NCBI GenBank assembly: GCA_949361645.1 | Contig: OX442418.1 | Coordinates: 11,566,632 to 11,630,631 of the forward strand | DNA: 64,000 nt | Direction: 5' to 3' | From: Spongilla lacustris | Lineage: Eukaryota > Porifera > Demospongiae > Spongillida > Spongillidae | Shown: positions 13,372-23,579 of the stretch, piece after piece | Layout: the number at the start of each line of letters is the position of its first letter | Position numbering within the stretch: the first letter of the stretch is position 1 | Notes under the pieces: generated by a model | Told to the model about the DNA's origin: nothing | The model's database searches: none | What the model saw: only the letters and a program-made list of their open reading frames with translations | Program-made: the position numbers and the translations under genes

Positions 13372-15436
13372 GGCAGATGGCATACATAATTATTTATATA
13401 TATAATTATAATTATAATTATAATTATAATTATAATTATAATTATAATTATAATTATAAGATAAATGAACAAAACAAACAACATGATACTTATCCTAACA
13501 CTCACTCACTCACACAATATACTATACATAAAACTCTTCCTCCTGACTGCCCATCTTCATTGTTCCCAACACGGAAGCTGCATTGCCACGTTGGACGGCA
13601 ACTGAGAGTCTCTGAGTGAGGTATGCAAAGGAGTTGGCTTCTCCAGACACCTGCCTCAACTGATGTCCCAAACCTTTCAGGAACTCCATTGTCTTTGGTC
13701 CAAAAACTCCACTTGTTTCTATTGCCACTGGAGTGAAAAAGTAGCAAGAGTCAAGGTGTTTATACTTCTGCATCTTCTTTTCTTCTGCCTGTTGAGCAAC
13801 TGCTCCAACTTGCTTTGCAGCAATTGTGGAGTAAGAAGGTGCAAAAGTATCCAGACACGTTGTATCCCACACCAGAAGTTGGCCACACTTCCAAGGGACA
13901 ATTGAGACACCATCAGGTTGCTTCCCTTCTAAACGATACAGGCCTGAAGGCTCCAGACGTGATGGAACATGTGCTGCAACCAAAGCTCTGTAGATGATGT
14001 CAAATAAAAATAATAATAACAATAATATAATAATTAACATTCATGAAGGGGAATATGGGAGCATCTCAGCAGGATGGCTCTAGCATTCTGCCGCATTAAC
14101 GTGACACCCATCAGGCAGTAGATTTGGCTCAGTGCTTCATTGTCAGGTAGTCCCATTTGCATGGCAAGTCTCTTGCTCAATCTTGAGAAGCATTCTTGGG
14201 CTTCACATCCCCAACCACCATAGATTTATTACATTGGTAAAAATTGAAAAATCTTTACAATTAAGCTATCAAGTATAACAATGCATGATATACCCTTTCA
14301 TAGATATTTCACCCCTTTGAAGCTGAGGGCTATCGCAGGGCTGTAAGATCTCTCAGGAAAATAGGGAAGGACTGCATTCTGAAGAGAATAAAGATGCTGG
14401 ATGATGGAGAGGAGGTTCCCCATGACATCCTCACATTGATCCTCAAGTCAGCCAGTAGGTGCTAAAGCAGTAAGCATAGATACATGTAAGTTCAAATCCA
14501 TGTAGCTGCAGACAAGTCAGTTGATATCGAGACGTTGGTGGATGACTTTGTCACCTTCTATGCTGCTGGTGAGGCTCATACACTCAAGCTTACTATATCA
14601 TGGTACCCACCATATATGTACCCATAATTTCTTCCAGGCCAAGAGACCAGTTCAAGCACTTTGTGCATTGCTGTCATACTAGTCCTCCAGCATCCAGAGG
14701 TGTTGGAGAGGCTGTTGGCAGAGATTGATGAGGTGTTGGGGAACAAGACCTCTGTCAGTGCTGAGGACTTGGAGAAGCTCAAGTACACTGAGCAGGTTTG
14801 TGACCTGGAGCCCCTTAATTAATTGATACGCTCATTGTCTTAATAGATACTCCAAGAAACAATGAGGCTACATAGCCTTGCTGGGTTCATGGTTGTGTCC
14901 AAAGAATCTCCTCCTGGTGGAATCATTTTAAGTGGATTCCACATACCTGCTGGGACATTTATGACTGTGAGTGTGTGCCTGTGCTCAATATATTACTAGT
15001 GCATGGGTTCACATATCTATTCCCTGCTGTAGACCCAGGCATCCTGCATGCAGCGAATGGCTGAGTACTTTACTGATCCTGACACCTTCAATCCATCCCG
15101 GTTTGATCCTGAAAACACAAAGTAATGTTTAAATATACATATTAGTGTACTTTTGGTCCACCCGCCCACCATCAGACCCAGTCCATTTGTTTACTTTCCA
15201 TTTGGTGTTGGCCATCGAGCGTGCATCGGAAGGCACTTTGCCATGGTATTTCATGAACCACTGTTAATCATCAGAAAGCTAATTTTTTTTTCCAGATGGA
15301 GATGAAAATGGTGCTGAGTCGGCTCGTTCAAGCATACAAAATATCCCTTCCCACTGAATACAAGTTGCTTATTGCAGAGCGATTTGCCAGACAGCCTCAT
15401 GATGATATCATGTGTACCCTGGAAGCAAGGAAGTAA
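6704..15436 (+). CDS. CYP46A: Cytochrome P450, CYP46A (cholesterol 24-hydroxylase)-like, copy 1
   Basis: Fourteen exons: 6704-6834, 6937-7023, 7420-7501, 7563-7636, 10339-10425, 10532-10670, 11063-11194, 14304-14454, 14512-14568, 14638-14795, 14847-14966, 15033-15121, 15176-15245, 15296-15436. All junctions are GT-AG and in phase, giving about 505 aa, close to the usual 500 for CYP46A. Visible features are an N-terminal membrane anchor (residues 3-28, then VRRKYSHLPSP), the I-helix AAGQETS, the K-helix ETMR, FNPSRF, and the heme loop FGVGHRACIG with the axial Cys. The C-terminus (DDIMCTLEARK) resembles CYP46A ends. The family adds oxygen to sterols at the endoplasmic reticulum; the substrate here is unknown. 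Intron 4 holds a TIR element and a Gypsy relic, and intron 7 holds a string of LINE fragments. A poly(A) signal AATAAA lies at 15555-15560. The start was chosen at MDMWLLY, which aligns with MGMWLLY in the paralogue. Confidence 0.88.
8001..8292. mobile_element. TIR element with C-run ends, in P450 intron 4
   Basis: The ends are inverted: AGTGGTGGATCCAG, then a C-run from about 8019 to 8038, and at the other side a C-run (8246-8266), then CCTGGATCCGCC. No coding capacity. The same end motif (GGCGGATCCAGG or GGCGGATACAGG followed by a G-run) appears singly near 20266, 40763 and 48626, so this is a dispersed family. Class unknown. Confidence 0.6.
8480..10303 (-). mobile_element. Decayed Gypsy-type LTR retrotransposon pol remnant
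   Basis: On the minus strand a retropepsin-like core (LVDTGSSVTLLHEKVW) lies near 10110-10210. A reverse transcriptase stretch lies near 9180-9400 (MLYQGIVEPADGTWSSPIVL and FRVDYRRVNDVTKK), followed by scraps of the palm (FVTPFDLHQFRVVPFGL, near 9040-9110). Lower still is an RNase H start with a VVHTDAS core near 8490-8540. Frames shift repeatedly and stops interrupt them. No LTRs were identified. It lies antisense inside intron 4 of the first P450 gene. It is a dead copy. Confidence 0.8.
11230..11261. repeat. (TAA)n microsatellite, start of LINE string
   Basis: An uninterrupted ATA/TAA trinucleotide run that borders the 3' end of the minus-strand LINE copy at 11286-12020. Confidence 0.95.
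11286..12020 (-). mobile_element. R2-type LINE, truncated copy c (CCHC + endonuclease)
   Basis: The minus strand encodes the C-terminal part of an R2-type ORF: KWWLGLPVF, a CPFC...HHALTC zinc knuckle, RSGGDVIARHNKLRD, then RPADVLVPNW and AAFDLKVI (the PD-(D/E)xK-like core of the restriction-like endonuclease), then LGWTCIPLVVEVYGGWG. A small deletion near 11430 shifts the frame. The end continues LMRQNARAILLRCARAPLLE and stops at 11286-11288. It is 5'-truncated at the (TAA)n at 12022. Same subfamily as copy g. Confidence 0.85.
12022..12037. repeat. (TAA)n between LINE copies c and d
   Basis: A short TAA run that directly abuts the 5' truncation points of two oppositely oriented LINE fragments. 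Confidence 0.9.
12038..12652 (+). mobile_element. R2-type LINE, truncated copy d
   Basis: Begins inside the ORF at KWWLGLDTSGG, directly after the TAA run. Shows CSLCPDSILDPL, then a frameshift near 12113, then GHHATTCKRGGDVVHRHNLLRD, RPADVLVHNW, AAFDFSVTSPLN, LGWACIPLVVQTYGAWG and a C-terminal LYGRLNTCLVKS. The stop is at 12650-12652, followed by a short AT-rich 3' region and (TAA)n at 12697. The frameshift makes it non-functional. Confidence 0.85.
12697..12733. repeat. (TAA)n between LINE copies d and e
   Basis: A clean TAA run forming the 3' tail side of copy d and directly abutting the 5' truncation of copy e. Confidence 0.95.
12735..13238 (+). mobile_element. R2-type LINE, truncated copy e
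   Basis: Starts mid-codon within RHNRLRDIVVES, one base after the TAA run, and stays open to the stop at 13236-13238. The endonuclease core RPADILIPHW and VALDLSVTSPLN is intact, as are LGWVCVPVVAESYGAWG and LYGRLSMNLVRANATAILSR. It is a sister copy of d. No reverse transcriptase remains. Confidence 0.88.
13298..13460. repeat. Compound microsatellite (TAA)n then (AATT-type)n
   Basis: About 70 bases of TAA repeats to 13370, a short unique stretch (GGCAGATGGCATAC), then a run of TATAAT units to about 13460. It separates copy e (plus) from copy f (minus). Confidence 0.95.
13522..13999 (-). mobile_element. RLE-type LINE of a second family, copy f
   Basis: On the minus strand VAAHVPSRLEPSGLYRLEGK leads into QPDGVSIVPW, then LLVWDTTCLDTFAPSY, a (K/R/Q)PD...WD arrangement like the catalytic core of R2-type endonucleases. 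A spacer with AIETSGVFGPKTMEF and the tail RLSVAVQRGNAASVLGTM follow. It stops at 13522. The copy stays open but is 5'-truncated. Its sequence differs from copies c-e, so two LINE families use this same locus. A second copy lies at 28700-29042. Confidence 0.78.
14007..14034. repeat. (TAA)n-like run between LINE copies f and g
   Basis: An imperfect AATAATAATAACAATAAT run joining the 5' side of copy f and the 3' side of copy g. Confidence 0.85.
14041..14225 (-). mobile_element. R2-type LINE, 3' scrap g
   Basis: The minus strand reads YGGWGCEAQECFSRLSKRLA then LMRQNARAILLRCSHIP and stops. It is the same subfamily as copy c and preserves the stretch that c has deleted. It ends the string of five LINE fragments in P450 intron 7, only about 80 bases before exon 8. 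Confidence 0.82.
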
Positions 15437-16640
15437 TGCAATGATTTCGCAATGAGAGTAACGTAACAATTCTTGATGTGCAGGACATTGTGGTTACAAT
15501 AGTGTATTGCATGTGATCACATGGCGTCATGCATGGTAAGCTGTTATGCATTGAAATAAACTCCACGTCAACTTTAAAATTTGGTATTGTATGACACTTG
15601 TTAGCTGTAATGCATGTTTGAATTTCACTGCAAAAATACTGGGCAAATGACATGCTTGTGCCCACACCAGTTCAGAGTCATTAGTCTACATCATGCCATA
15701 TCTGTACAGTCTGTTTTGTAGCAGTGAGCCACAGGCATCTTGCCTGAGGTGAAAGCTACATGTACTGCAAACGATTGCAAGATTTTTTTTTAAATTTCAC
15801 CACTTAAACTTAAATAGTTTTGTATGGGTGCTGTTCTCATTACTAATCATGAAGGAGCACAGGGTTAATAGACTTCAGTTTTTATCATGACCTCTCATCT
15901 TCCCCACATATGATACTTAATTCAGCCATCATGTTACATATAATGACATAATGGCACTGACCAGTTCAAGTCAAACCTTCCTGAAGTAAACCCTGTTGAT
16001 CCTCTACCCAAGATGACAGGCACAGAAAGTAAAGCTTGGGAAAACACCCATTCAAGAATTTTGAGACATGAACTATACATGTAAAATTTCTGGGATCAGT
16101 TTTATGGTCAGGGTGTAATGCTTTATAAAATATTCAACTTTGTTTACATTGATGGAAGAGCTGATATCATGAGCCCTGTTAGAGTTTGTTCAATGATGTA
16201 AGATGTCGCGCGTGACTTCAGTGCTATTGGCCTATTCACTGTACCTGCATGTGGCTGTTGCTATAGGGCATGGTTGGGAGTGGATAGAGGGAGGCCCTAT
16301 CTTCCAAAATAAAATGAGAAGAAGTCATGCATGCAACTGTATTCTTTCATCGGGCTTAATTCTCGCAATTTAGAGAATATAATATATCAACTTTCTAAAT
16401 CAATGTCGGCTCGCTTTTGACTTACACATGTACAGCATGCACTGTCATGTATATGCAGGTTGAATTAATTTGATCATTTTTAAACCGTTATCTCCGTTAT
16501 GAAATACGCTCAATGTCGCAGAGCTCCACAGTAAGCAAACAAACAAAAAAAAAAAAAACATTGCATACTTGGATTATAGCCTGTATTCATATAGACCTAT
16601 ACTCACTGATATTAAAGGCACTGTGATTTTTAAATATTAA
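15437..16640. other. Intergenic between the P450 paralogues
   Basis: No gene recognised. The first part is the 3' region of the first P450 gene. At about 16395-16620 lies a dispersed repeat that recurs near 20300-20520 (shared landmarks ACAGCATGCACTG and AAACCGTTATCTCCGTTATG). There is an A-run near 16544. Confidence 0.5.
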
Positions 16641-16821
16641 ATGGATACGGGTCAATGGATCGTAGATAAATTAAATCAGCAAACTCGAGTCACACATGGT
16701 CTCATCCAACAGTGGCAAACTTGAATCGTCGGTCCAAATTCGCAAATCAATGAAATCATGCAGTACAAATGATGTCATGGATTAATCACAGTCGTGTACA
16801 TAGATGATGACCCGTATCCAT
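16641..16821. mobile_element. Small TIR element (MITE-like)
   Basis: The left end ATGGATACGGGTCA is matched by its exact complement at the right end (TGACCCGTATCCAT), bounding 181 bp of non-coding DNA. This is a 14-bp inverted terminal repeat. Family not recognised. Confidence 0.65.
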
Positions 16822-17552
16822 CTAATTGTAACTCATGCAACGGGGCGAGTATTTGTTCGCTTCGGATAGAATATTGGCGCGGATATAAAACCCCCATCCG
16901 CCAAACAGCGCTTGGATATATATTTATACGGTTCCATGGTTGGTCCGGGGGGACAGCGTAACTACATGCAAGTGGTCCTACTTAAAAAATAAAAGAAAAT
17001 TTAACTACATGTAGTAGTGTTATCCAAGCACTTATGTGCGTATCCGTACGCGTGCTGTGTTGAGTTGATGATTAAAATACGCATGGGGAGTAATGATACA
17101 ACGGTACATCCAGGGAATACAGTCCAAGGAGGAGGTGGACACAATTCCCTTACAGAATGGAGGTCTAATTTAGACAACCACTGGTAATTGTAGCGTGCAG
17201 CATACAGATTTACTTTTGTCTGCATGTGCGTGTGCAATTGAATACAAAACAAAACATTAAAAAAAAAAACCCAGTTCGGCTGATGTGTGCCCTTTCCCTA
17301 TGGAAACCAAGGAAGGTGCTTAACGAATTACGTATATACAGCAATAAAGCTATGCGTTCTAATTACAACAAAATGTCCGCTTTCTGACTGACCCCAAAAC
17401 GTTACTGTTTATGTATTGCCTACATGTACGTAGTTAATGGACAATAGCACCCCTTACTTTAATAACGGATTTCCGCATAAGTAACCAGGAGCAGCAATTG
17501 CTGACCGACTGACCGATTGATATATCTGCACTAAGCGTATATAGCTGCGCTG

Positions 17553-20500
17553 ATGATATATATGGGGATGTGGCTTTTATACCTCACGCTGACGGCGCTG
17601 CTTATCGCAGCTACCGCCTGTATTCTCGCTGTGCTGAGCATCGTATACGTCCGACGCAAGTACTCCCATCTTCCTTCTCCGAAAATGACGAGGTTTGTAC
17701 GAAAGTTTGAGCTCATATATACATACGGGAACTGTGTGTAAGTGCAGTAACGGGGAAGCCCTTACGGCAGGTATAGGCTAAAAAAAGCCACCGAGTTATT
17801 AATAACTGAAGATTGGAGTGTGACCGTGCATTTATTCATCAATGATCATTGGCACGTATTCATGGGTGATCTTTGTTGTTATCATATCAAGTTATAAGCA
17901 ACCTGCGTCAGCACCTGGCGTGCATACAAAACACATGCACCCACATGACCTGCCAATCATTCGCACACAATTAGAATATACACGTTCATTGTATGCATAG
18001 CTTCTTCTTCGGACACTACCCGGATATTCAGCGTGAGAGACAGAAAAAAAGCGGCGAAAATCCTCCTGATGAACTGTTACTTCAGTGGTAGGTCATCCAA
18101 CTGTCGGTTAAATCTATGCATGCCCTTTGCACTGGTGTTGTGTGAGTTCGAAGTATTCACATATTCCTATTCAAGCCCCCCTCCCACAAAAAAAAAAAAA
18201 AAGAAAAAAAAAGACGGAAGCCTTGAACTTGAGCCATGCTTATAGCCAGTGCGATGATAACCCTATAACCACGCTCCTTAGAAACTTGAACAGCTTTAGG
18301 GGTCTAATGAGCTACTATAATAATAATAATATCAATGACGTGTGTAATGCAGTGCGCCGGCATCAGTGTGATAGCTACAGATAGGTATCGTTAACTCTGA
18401 AAGCACAAGTGCTGCATGAGTTAGCTAATCTTTATACCTGTCGTATGGAATCTACATATGTAGTGCCACCTTTCAATGTATATACGTACATGTACTGTGT
18501 ATATGCATGCGGCATGACATACAAGCAGAGCGATAAAATGCAATGGCATGCAATATTCAGTGCATGGGATTGTAAACAGTCTTAAGGATTTCACACGGGC
18601 CTCACACCCCATGCAGTGGCTTCTATAAATATTTATGATTTTACTTCCTGCATTAGGGCATCAGAGGTCGGAAACATCTTTATCCTGTTCTTCACATGGA
18701 AGCCAGTTCTTGTGGTCTTGAATCCCTGCGATGTTGAGGTAAAAAACAAACATGGTTCTTTCCCAACGATAAATTCAGTACCTTGGCACTCATGATCATT
18801 AGGCTATTCACATGACTCCTTTGCACTCGAAGCCTAAGGCAGTGACTAACGTCACAAGTGACATATTTGGACAAAGGTATATGTATGCATGAATATCGGT
18901 CAGGTGTGCTTTAAAGAGCAAGTGAGATGATTTTATCTGAAGAGAAAAAAGGAGTGGCCAAATCCCACAAAAAAAAAGAATTTTCGGACCTCTTTATAAT
19001 ATTGGTCTTAACATTACAAGAGGGGAAGGGTAATAAACGTTCAAAGTTCAGAGCAGGGTACATGTAGGTATTTTCAAAATCACCTTTTTCATCTTAACAT
19101 GGCAATAAGCAAATACGTTTATCTTTTGCATTTTGAGTTGAGAGCAGACATTGTAATCTTGCATGGCGCTCAAGTAAAGGAATTGTTGCATTTACATGTA
19201 CATGTATAGCATCTTACGTACGTGTAGCTCACATCACTGCGGTGTATGCAATTGAGAATCACAGGCTATTTTCTAATTACAATATACAGTTCATACCCCG
19301 GAGAACGCGAGGTATGTGTTGGTTTGTATGCACTTAAAAGCAAAGCCGTCAATATGCTCCTCCTGTGCTGCTGTCTGCTGCGTCGATAGCTCTGCAACGT
19401 TAAGTGGAAAGTCTCAGAACAGTTAATAATGGGCCATCTTTATTAGTCTCGTACCCAGACCAAGATTTTCACAGAGCCCGCTACTTTTCTTACTTTTCAC
19501 GTAGCGGTGATGTAATCCATCCGCTGCTGTGAAAATCTGGGTCTGAGTACGAGACTACACTTATTGCGTAGCAGTGATGTAATCCATCCACTGCAGTGAA
19601 ATTATATCTGGGAAAGAGACTATGTTTATGGTAAATTCACTCAGTACATTACCCTTCACCATACTTTAGTGCATCATCTGTTGTGCACCATCACAACTCC
19701 CCAACGTCACGTAAATCAGTGACATCAAACAGGGCAGGGACCAGCTTCAGTAACTTTTGATTTTGAACCTAATTTAGAGGTAATGGGCCACACCATCTCA
19801 GGGAGCTTAGTGATAAAAAACGCTGCTCTTCGGTAAAACCAAATAAATAACACAACATAGCAGCCACAACTTTCATTTTACAAAAGCATCATGGTGCTTC
19901 GTGATTTTGTCTACATTTAATTCGCTTATGTCAATCCCTTAATGTCAATCCCTTCGTAATGTAAACTGATGCGAAATTTTTAGAGGTAATGGTTTAATTC
20001 CATTCATTTCCCATCTCGTTTCATTTCCCATCTCTTTACAGTTGGAATTCGCTTTCATATAGAGGAACGTTACTTTGGTGTCCATGGATATGCAAGATCA
20101 TAAGATTTATTTGACGTCACGGCTTTATTCAATTCAGTTTCCCGATAGCATACTAGTATATGTATAGTAACGTATATACTCAGTTCGGTCCATGAATATG
20201 TAAGTCGTAATGTTTGACAGTTTTCCCAAACCCACTGATAGCATATACGTGTCAGTGGCGGATACAGGGGGGGGAGTAATATTTTTTTAAGACCTTCTAA
20301 TCAGCATTCGCTTTTCACTTACAGCATGCACTGCCAGGTTGAATTGGAGTTCGTTATTTTTGAAACCGTTATCTCCGTTATGAAAACAATACACTCAAGG
20401 TCGATTGCAGAACTCCATGCACAGCAAATAAAAGAATAAAAAATGCATACTTAATTGTAGTTCTGCAGAGGTCCTAGACCATACTCATAAGGCTATAATC

Positions 20501-22568
20501 ACACTGCGATTAAAAAAAATAGTGTTTATATTATATGGTACGTAATTCTTTTGTGTACTCAACTACTCTTGTCTACGTGTATAGGGCTACTTTGAAGGGT
20601 CTGTTTACGCTACAAGACTATGCAACGTGGCATCCAAGAAGAAAGCTGTATGACCCGGCCTTCAACAAGAGGTTAATGGATGCATGCAGTAATTATAAGT
20701 ACATGTACAGCATTAAACACATTCATATGCGTATATATATTATAATTATACCAGTATTATAATTATAATATTATATATAAATAATAATTATATGTGTGCA
20801 CTCTTGCATGCAGCATTACAGCAGTGAAGAATACTTGCAATTATTATTGGTCTTGCAATTTCAGTTACCTGAGAAGCCTTGTGCCCGCATTCAATGAGTG
20901 TGTTGAAAAGAGTCTGAATGATCTCAAGCCTTTTGCGAACGGGACATCAATGATTCCTTTGAAAAAGCGCATCATGGAGTTCAGTGGGAATGTTATTAGC
21001 AAGGTATATACTTGTTGTGTGTATCGTGTGTGCAATTTGCAGGAAGAGTCTTATTAGATATGATTTTGCCATAAGCGTACCCCTTTCACATGTGTAGAAC
21101 ACTTCTTATGTGTCTTTGCACAACCCTGGCATGATTTACAGTTTTATGTACACAAATAATGTTGTTATTTTTAAAAAGAACCCGCACAACACTATCTTCA
21201 TGATATCCATCTTCTCAGGTTGCCTTTGCTAGTGACTTCAACAATCTGTGTGATGAGACAAGATCTGGTTTGAAGGGTGGAACAGAATTCAATATAACAT
21301 CCCTTGTTACAACTATGTTCAAAGCATTTCAAGAAAAACTGTATAATACTAATTTCAAGGTTTGTTTGGTATTAAAAGGTTTTACAAATCTAAATAGTCC
21401 AATTTAATTAAAGAGTTTAATGCCTTTGTTCAGATATTTCACCCCTTTGAAGCTGAGGGCTATCGCAGGGCTGTAAGAGCTCTCAGGAAAGTTGGGAAGG
21501 ACTGCATTCTGAAGAGAATAAAGATGCTGGATGATGGAGAGGAGGTTCCCCATGACATCCTCACATTGATCCTCAAGTCAGCCAGTAGGTGCTAAAGCAG
21601 TAAGCATAGATAAATTCTAATCCATGTAGCTGTAGACAAATCAGTTGATATCGAGACGTTGGTGGATGACTTTGTCACCTTCTATGCTGCTGGTGAGGCT
21701 CATACATGCGCTCAAACATAATGTGCACATGCATATGTTACCCAAATCTCCTTCAGGCCAAGACACTACTGCAAGCACCCTGTCCTTTGCTGCCATACTA
21801 GTCCACCAGCATCCAGAGGTGTTGGAGAGGCTGTTGGCAGAGATTGATGAGGTGTTGGGGAACAAGACCTCTGTCAGTGCTGAGGACTTGGAGAGGCTCA
21901 AGTATGCAGAGCAGGTCAACTACACTATTCAATCCTGTGATTTCAAGCCTATGAAGTTTTAAGTTCATTGTCTTAGTAGATACTCCAAGAAACAATGAGG
22001 CTGTACAGCCTTGCTGGGTTCATGGTTGTCTCCAAAGAATCTCCTCCCGGAGGAATCATTTTAAGTGGCTACAACATACCTGCTGGGACATTTATGACTG
22101 TGTGTGCCTGTGCTCAAATGATTGGGCTCATGTATGAGTACTTTTCTCCTCCCTGCAGACCCAGGCATCCTGCATACATCGAATGGTTGAGCACTTTAGT
22201 GATCCTGACGCCTTCAATCCATCCCGGTTTGATCCTGAAAACATAAAGTACTTTTTTTTTTTGCAACACATGCATTAATATACCATTACAATCCATCAGA
22301 CCCAGTCCATTTGTCTACTTTCCATTTGGTGTTGGCCATCGAGCGTGCATCGGAAGGCACTTTGCCATAGTATTTTGCAAACTGTTATAAAAGCTAAATT
22401 GAGTTATTATTATTCTTTTATTTTCAGATGGAAATGAAACTGATGTTGTGTCGACTTGTTCAGACATACAAAATAGATCTTCCCATTGAATATAAGCTGC
22501 TTATTGCAGAGCGATTTACCAGACAGCCTCATGATGATATCATGTGTACCCTGGAAGCAAGGAAATAA
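17553..22568 (+). CDS. CYP46A: Cytochrome P450, CYP46A-like, copy 2
   Basis: Fourteen exons: 17553-17692, 18001-18087, 18657-18738, 18803-18876, 20585-20671, 20865-21003, 21219-21359, 21434-21584, 21636-21692, 21757-21914, 21980-22099, 22159-22247, 22300-22369, 22428-22568. All splice in phase, for about 511 aa (508 if the start is the ATG at 17562). It has the same anchor (MWLLYLTLTALLIAATA), I-helix AAGQDTT, K-helix ETMR, FNPSRF and heme loop FGVGHRACIG as copy 1, and every P450 signature is intact. Exon 7 is three codons longer than in copy 1. Introns around exons 8-9 are still close to copy 1 in sequence, so the duplication, or gene conversion across it, looks recent. The expected product is an ER-anchored sterol or steroid hydroxylase; substrate unknown. 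Confidence 0.88.
19444..19622. mobile_element. Hairpin MITE plus partial direct copy, in P450 copy-2 intron 4
   Basis: TAGTCTCGTACCCAGAC at 19444 is answered by its imperfect complement ending TACGAGACTA at 19557, giving a 114-bp hairpin. The right half is then repeated directly at about 19565-19622 (GCAGTGATGTAATCCATCC). Confidence 0.65.
20264..20520. repeat. Dispersed repeat with G-run end
   Basis: Begins with CAGTGGCGGATACAGGGG, the end motif also seen at 8001 and 40763. It continues into sequence shared with 16395-16620 (CAGCATGCACTGCCAGGTTG and ACCGTTATCTCCGTTATGAA). Non-coding. Lies upstream of exon 5 in intron 4 of P450 copy 2. Confidence 0.55.
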
Positions 22569-23579
22569 TGCTATATTTTGGCATTGAGAGCAACAGAACA
22601 ATTTTTGAGCAACATGACATTGTGGTCGCTAGTGTGTTACATATGATCACATGCTGTCATGTATTAAGCATAAACTGCAATATAATTTCAAGTCAAAATA
22701 ATTTTTGTCAAGCAGCTGTCAGATCCCCTTTCCTTGATGACTACTGCATTGAGTACTTGTGCACGTAAATGCACAATTTATTGGCATCTTCATTCAGGTC
22801 TGGATCCCGTTGGCAATTGGTTGCATCAATATTCAATGTGCTACACAAAAGCATACAGTGATAAAATTATTTCATTATAGCTAGGCTCGGTATTGCCGGC
22901 ATGTTTGAATTCCACTAATGTCATGCATTTACCATTTGACATGAACTCCTGATCTACATGTGTCATGTGACCACTCCGTAACATCAGTGCCTCATGAATA
23001 TGATACGATACATAAGCCACCACTATTAAGATTGGATTAATTAGTTGCCTACGTAGTCTAAGAAAGACATCATCACCATATGCATGCATATGCATGCAAC
23101 TTTTTATACTTTTACCTAGTTGAACGAAATCTGTTGCTTCATCCCATGCATGAGCTGTCTGCGTATTATAAACCGTCGAACGCTACTACTATTCCATTGT
23201 ATACTAAGTCTTTTTCATTCAAATAGGAAATAAAAATACCGATATTGGAAAATTTATAATTCTACTATAGACGGGATTTATAATGCATGCATGGGGTGCA
23301 GGCGCATTTCTGGACCATGGGAAGTGTTTTTTTTTTTTTTTTTTTTTTGCTGAGCACCCGTAGCGGTAGCGAGGGCGCTACTAAGGGCTTGAGGGATTCT
23401 GGATCAAGATGGTTTCGGTTTCTAACGAATTTCCATGTAGACAGCACCAGCTTGACAGCTAGTACCTAGCCGCAATCAATACTTCTGGCACTTAGGGACT
23501 AATCCATTAGCAAGGTATATGTATATCTTATGTGTATCATATCAGTGCAATATTAATTTCAAGCAGGAAAGGCTATGAT
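22569..23579. other. Intergenic after P450 copy 2
   Basis: No gene recognised. It holds the 3' region of the P450 gene and a T-run at about 23329-23348. Confidence 0.5.

Noticed and set aside
13248..13619. Long open frames on both strands across the TAA and TATAAT runs
   Set aside because: They consist of poly-Ile or poly-Tyr from microsatellites.
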